Shown here: positions 58,869 to 64,000 of the stretch, piece after piece
How the letters are laid out: the number at the start of each line of letters is the position of its first letter
Numbering within the stretch: position 1 is the stretch's first letter
NCBI GenBank assembly: GCA_900491605.1
Contig: UESW01004354.1
Span: forward strand, 691,189 to 755,188
Direction: 5' to 3'
Length of the DNA stretch: 64,000 bases
Source of the DNA: Calamus simplicifolius
Lineage: Eukaryota; Streptophyta; Magnoliopsida; Arecales; Arecaceae
Program-made: the position numbers and the translations under genes
The notes under the pieces: generated by a model
What the model was told of the DNA's origin: nothing
What the model saw: only the letters and a program-made list of their open reading frames with translations
Databases searched by the model: none

Positions 58869-59763
58869 CAACCCATAGCTCGGCTTCTTCGAGCAACCCA
58901 TAGCTCAGTTTCCCCGAGCAATCCGTGGCTCGACTTCCCCGAGCAATCCATAGCTCGACATGCACCTCCGCGGAACGAAACTGTTTTCACGACCGGCTTA
59001 TTTCTTTTGTCATATCTCAGCCACCCTCGTGCCTCTGCTGCTCGAGCCGTGCTTATGCCCCAGTAACGCGAACTGTGGGTGCATTTTGGCCATCAAGGCC
59101 AGGTCGTCCCTCGACCGTCTGAACCAAGCCTTTTCGCGTCCCCGCGGAACCTGGCATGGGAGAGCCCAAGTCTAGTGTAACAGAATTCCAAACGATGAAT
59201 CATATCGAGGCGTGGCCTAGGATCTGCAATAACGGCCTAGGACCTACGCAGTCATAGGATCTCGGGCCATCAGAGAGCTCTCCCAGCCGTCGATCCTTCA
59301 ATGAACAAGATACGGATCTCACCGGCCTCACAACAGCTTGATTCGAATCATCTCCGTATCCAAACAACCTTCGAACCTTCCAGAAGGCGCTCAAGATTCA
59401 GGTGATTTCTTATAAATAAGACACTCCCATATTCTCTCAGGTACGTGCAAGCTCCCGTACACAACTCCTGGCTCAGTCCCAGCATCACTCTCTCTCTCTC
59501 TCTTTCACTACCCCCTTCTCCTTTCCGTCATTGGCGCTCTGCACGAGCTCCCGATAGGCCACCCTTGGAGGGACTCCCCAGATAGAGCCTTCTCCTCATT
59601 TCTGTTGATCGCTGATCCCTACTGACTTGAGCGTTGGAGGGTTTTTCATGGAGGGCCACTCCCAACGCCTCTCGCGTAAGGACTTTTTGCAGATCCGCCC
59701 AGGAGGAAGCCCGATCAGGAGACCGATCGCGTCCGAGTCGGAGGACAGATTCCGATGGCAACA
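58859..59763 (+). repeat. fragment D: partial B-type LTR
   Basis: From CTCCCCCGAG (58859-58868) it continues as the CCCATAGCTCGG array, then the unique B LTR, with TATAAATA near 59411, and ends GATGGCAACA at 59763. Between two copies of CCGCGGAAC (58968-58976 and 59142-59150) it carries about 174 bp that are absent from both LTRs of element B. Confidence 0.85.
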
Positions 59764-61430
59764 AATAATATCTTTTAGAAAATGATGCATTTCTATTATG
59801 AGACCAAAAACTTATTTTGATTATAAGCACCATGCTGCTATAGCTACTGGAAATTGAAAAATTTGACTTCTAAAACACTATATATTCTCTAAATAAAATA
59901 TAAAAGATAAATGTCATATAAGTAGAGAGAGATGGGTGAATAATTATCTAACGAACTTCTACGTGGCCGATCTACATATGTTTCACACATTTTATATGAG
60001 ATCGTTTGATAGAAATAAGAGAAGAATGCGATAAAAATAAAAATAAAAAAGCCATAGGGCACACTAGGAGTAGCCGGTAATTGATTATTTATAAACTAAT
60101 CGACCTTCTTTATTAACTCTCTTTACCTTTATCATGAGATAAGTAGAAGAACTTAAGTTGCTCATATTTTTAAATTACAATATAGCTCAAAAAAAATATA
60201 TTTCATCTTACAACGTCATAGTCCACTCTTAGAAGGTTTTTTTTTTTTAAATTTAGTTTTATATAATCTCTTACGATATCTCAAGAGGCTCCTTTCTTCT
60301 CAATGCCCCTTTATTTCAAACGTGGAAAAGAACTCTCTACGTCTTTAATAAATTAGGCCTACTTATGTTATAATTAAATTCTATTCGAAAGTCACACCAA
60401 TGATTTAAGATAAGTAGGGTAAGTTAATCAACTAAACTTTGAAATATATTTATCTATCCACATCAATAAAATCTCCTGGAAAGGATGCAAACTGTTTAAT
60501 TACAAATCCGACTGTTTTTTAAATCAAGTTACACAAATAATAAGAAAAGAAAAACGTGTAGCCAGCCTCAGTCTTTCGTATGGCAGCTGCTGGCTACGAT
60601 TCGCAGCCTATGCAAATTATTTTGAGTCTCATCCGAGCAAGCAAGGCCTTCATGCGATCGGTAGATGCGTTAATAAAAGGTTTTACGCTTTACAGGCTCT
60701 AAATCTGCCACACTTGCGCCAACGCCACCTCAAACCTCGGGCTACGCTCAACTTCATCGAAGAGGCTAAGGCCTGGGTTCGTAATTCAAGAAAATTATTT
60801 TTAAAATATAAATTATATTTAAAATTTTAAATTATATTATATTAATTTTTAATATTTTAAAAAAATATATTAATTAATGTTTTTAAAAATTATTTTTTAA
60901 AAAAAATAGCAGCAAATCGCATAGAAAAAAGCCATAAAGTAAAGAAAATAGATGAATCTATATGTTTTGAGCGTAAAAAAAAAAGGAAACGATAAACCTA
61001 AAAAATATCTTAAATGAATACAGAAAAAATATTATAATGTTATTTTTTAAATTTATTTAGATTTTTATAATTATTTTAAAAAATATATTTTTACTAATAA
61101 TTTGATTAAATATATTTTTATATTATAAATTAATTTTTTTATTTTTAAAATAAAAGATTTAATTCAAATTCGCTGCCAGGCCTAAAGAAATCAAATGGAT
61201 TTATTTGTTGGCTGATGCAAAGCCCAAAGCCCATTTAAAACCTCTCACCAATCATGGACCCCAGCCGACCAGCACGCTCTCCCCCCATTGGAAAGGACTT
61301 TTCCTTCTTTCCATCACACCCACTCCCACCGGGCCCCACACTCCGCCAACCTCCTTGGCATATCCAACGCTCTGTATCCTCCGTAGCCAACCCAAAATCC
61401 CATCCCATCCGTCCATCCCTGCCTTCTCCA
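59764..61430. other. AT-rich sequence upstream of the SAHH gene
   Basis: Very AT-rich at 60780-61170. No gene or clear repeat seen. The last 200 bp are C-rich and probably promoter. Confidence 0.45.
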
Positions 61431-61431
61431 C

Positions 61432-61439
61432 TATAAATA
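61432..61439 (+). promoter_or_regulatory. TATA box of the SAHH gene
   Basis: TATAAATA within CTCCACTATAAATATTCCC, about 100 bp before the ATG. This leaves a 5' UTR of roughly 70 bases that is C/T-rich, as is common for highly expressed plant genes. Confidence 0.7.
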
Positions 61440-61536
61440 TTCCCCTACCCTGCCCTCACTCTCGCCCCGCCGCTGATACTCGCCCCCCTCCCCTCCTCCT
61501 TCACAGAGCTCTTTCGTTTACCCTCTCACCGTCGCC

Positions 61537-64000
61537 ATGGCTCTCCTCGTGGAGAAGACAACCTCCGGGCGCGAGTACAAGGTGAAGGACCTTACCCAGG
61601 CCGACTTCGGCCGCCTCGAGATCGAGCTCGCCGAGGTGGAGATGCCCGGCCTCATGGCCTGCCGAGCCGAATTCGGCCCCTCCCAGCCGTTCAAGGGCGC
61701 CCGCATCTCCGGCTCCCTCCACATGACCATCCAGACCGCCGTCCTCATCGAGACCCTCACCGCCCTCGGCGCCGAGGTCCGCTGGTGCTCCTGTAACATC
61801 TTCTCCACCCAGGACCACGCCGCCGCCGCCATCGCCCGCGACTCCGCCGCCGTCTTCGCCTGGAAGGGCGAGACCCTCCAGGAGTACTGGTGGTGCACCG
61901 AGCGCTGCCTCGATTGGGGCCCCGCCGGCGGCCCTGACCTCATCGTCGACGATGGCGGCGACGCCACCCTCCTCATCCACGAGGGCGTCAAGGCCGAGGA
62001 GGAGTACGAGAAGACGGGGAAGATACCCGATCCTGCCTCCACCGACAACGCCGAGTTCCAGATCGTGCTGGGGCTCATCCGGGACGGCCTCAAGGTCGAT
62101 CCCAAGAAGTACCGCAAGATGAAGGAGAGGCTCGTTGGTGTCTCCGAGGAGACCACCACCGGCGTCAAGAGGCTGTACCAGATGCAGGCCAGCGGAACCC
62201 TCCTTTTCTCGGCCATCAACGTCAACGACTCCGTCACCAAGAGCAAGGTAAAGCAAACAACAACCTCTATGGATCTAGATCCGTCCAGATCTACGATTTC
62301 TTTCCTTCCTGTGCGCTTGACTGCCAGATCCGATGTTATTTTTTCCACCGATCGTGTTATGGGTTCCAGATCTAGGGTTCACTACTTCAATTTTATCGAT
62401 CCACCGTAGCAATTGCCTTCTGGCTTTCTAACTTATCATTTGGACTGCGATTGCAGTTGGTGCAAAAATGGGATCATAGGAAGTGATCTGGATCTGGAGA
62501 TCCGAGGTTCTTATACTATACTTGGTAGTACAAAGTGGGGATTTTGGCCGAGAAGAGTAGATTCTCCGTATTTATAATTTTTTTAAAATAGATTACAGAT
62601 CTGATCTCAAATTATAGACTTTTATTGTCAGTTGGTTTGCTGAATTGTCATCTTCCAGTAGCTAAAGGAGTATTGGTTGACAGCAAACTGATCCACTAAA
62701 AAAAAAAAAGTTGGGAAGAAGTGAATCTGAATATTCTAATAGTTTGTACATGCTAATTTAATATCCTTCATTTTATTACGGTTTTAGATCTAGATTCATA
62801 GATCTGAGATTAAGAGTTGGTGTCTTTATTTTGTTTAAAATTTTATTTGTGCGTCTGAATCTCTAATTTATATGCATAAATTGTGCTTGTTTTGTTTCTT
62901 GATTTTGTTGTGGACCAAAAATAACAGTTCGACAATCTTTACGGATGCCGTCACTCCCTCCCTGATGGTTTGATGAGGGCCACCGATGTGATGATTGCTG
63001 GAAAGGTCGCCGTGGTCTGTGGTTATGGTGATGTGGGCAAGGGCTGTGCTGCTGCCTTGAAGCAAGCTGGAGCCCGAGTGATCGTCACAGAGATCGACCC
63101 CATCTGTGCCCTTCAGGCCCTGATGGAGGGCATCCCTGTTCGGACCTTGGAGGATGTGGTCTCGGAGGCTGATATCTTTGTGACTACAACTGGTAACAAG
63201 GATATCATCATGGTTGACCACATGAGGAAGATGAAGAACAATGCAATTGTCTGCAACATCGGCCACTTTGACAATGAAATCGACATTAACGGTCTGGAGA
63301 ACTTCCCTGGTGTCAAGCGCATCACCATCAAGCCCCAGACTGATCGCTGGGTATTCTCTGACACCAAATCCGGCATCATTGTGCTTGCCGAGGGGCGTCT
63401 CATGAACCTTGGTTGTGCCACCGGCCATCCCAGCTTTGTCATGTCCTGCTCCTTCACCAACCAGGTAACATCCTCGTAACATCCTTGGTAGGGTACCAAA
63501 GTGATATCATCACTACTGCCCAATTTACTTGTTAGCATGTTCTGATTGGCTTACAGTCTAGAGAATTTTCATTCTTAAAATTTGGAAAAATATTACTAGG
63601 CTTATGTTCGTTCTAATTTGCGCAATGATCTCTGTTTCTCTTGTTAAGTTTGTCCATTTTTTTTTTTTTCTTTTTAGCACATTGTTGACATCTTGTTGAC
63701 ACTTGAATTTTCACTGCTCGTTTCTTATTATAACAGTATCGTGTATCTTTGATTTGATGAGTTAGCTTGAATCATTGTTTAGGATTCAGATAGAGCTTGT
63801 GATATGTGCAGGTGATTGCTCAGCTGGAGCTGTGGAAGGAGAAGGCAAGCGGCAAGTACGAGAAGAAGGTATATGTGTTGCCCAAGCATCTGGATGAGAA
63901 GGTGGCAGCACTCCACCTGGGCAAGCTGGGTGCCAAGCTAACCAAGCTTACACCATCCCAGGCCGACTACATCAGTGTTCCAATCGACGGTCCCTACAAG
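61537..64000 (+). CDS. SAHH: adenosylhomocysteinase (S-adenosyl-L-homocysteine hydrolase), 3' end cut by the window
   Basis: Exons are 61537-62247, 62928-63464 and 63812-64000 (continuing), all in phase 0, giving 479 aa. Plant SAHH is about 485 aa, so only the last few codons are missing. The enzyme splits S-adenosylhomocysteine into adenosine and homocysteine, which keeps methyltransferases active; it works as an NAD-bound tetramer, mainly in the cytosol. Both family signatures are visible: SCNIFSTQDHAAAA in exon 1, and GKVAVVCGYGDVGKG (NAD-binding GYGDVG at 269-274) in exon 2. The plant-type insertion containing GGDATLLIHEGVKAEEEYEK is present. The ATG follows a C/T-rich leader, and MALLVEKTTSGREYKVKD is the usual start. 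Codon third positions in exon 1 are mostly C or G. No disruption is seen. Confidence 0.96.

Noticed and set aside
61501..62348. Open frames of 251 and 276 codons antisense to SAHH exon 1
   Set aside because: Shadow frames caused by very GC-rich third positions; no family pattern, while the sense frame is unmistakable.

Overview
This is nuclear DNA of a flowering plant. Genes are split by GT-AG introns and lie between large nested retrotransposons. The two ends of the RRP1 gene differ strongly in base composition (GC-rich 5' end, AT-rich 3' half) and SAHH exon 1 is very GC-rich. That gradient is typical of monocots, so a monocot is the best guess (inference; the species cannot be read from the window).

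Layout. (1) 1-760: last exon and 3' UTR of an unrecognised gene with an acidic C-terminus. (2) 3451-15757: element A, a complete but broken Ty3/gypsy element of the Tat lineage on the + strand. (3) 15758-30820: a gene island with an intact RRP1/NOP52 ribosome-biogenesis gene (17724-19643) and an intact three-exon xyloglucan endotransglucosylase/hydrolase gene (28783-29870). The space between them holds MITEs and very short RTE/Au-type retroposon insertions with clear target-site duplications. (4) 30821-46417: element B, a second Tat family on the + strand, whose 3' LTR is split by a 1.2-kb solo LTR. (5) about 47780-57916: element C on the - strand, related to A, cut off at a single N at 57917. 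(6) 57918-59763: fragment D, a B-type RT/RNase H piece fused to a B-type LTR. (7) 61537-64000: S-adenosylhomocysteine hydrolase, complete except for the last few codons.

The most interesting feature is shared by A, B and C. Each carries gag-pol on its sense strand and, converging on it from the 3' side, a second gene on the antisense strand. That antisense gene has a 'putative gypsy type transposon' (Transposase_28-like) N-terminal domain, an Ala/Glu/Lys-rich coiled coil and an acidic tail. In all three elements it has two short introns at corresponding positions. A GC-rich tandem array lies between the two convergent 3' ends in each element, and the arrays of A and C share a core although their repeat lengths differ (102 and 143 bp).

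All retrotransposon reading frames are broken by frameshifts and stops, while the three recognised host genes are intact. Coordinates of exon boundaries and element ends were read by eye; no alignment or database search was run.
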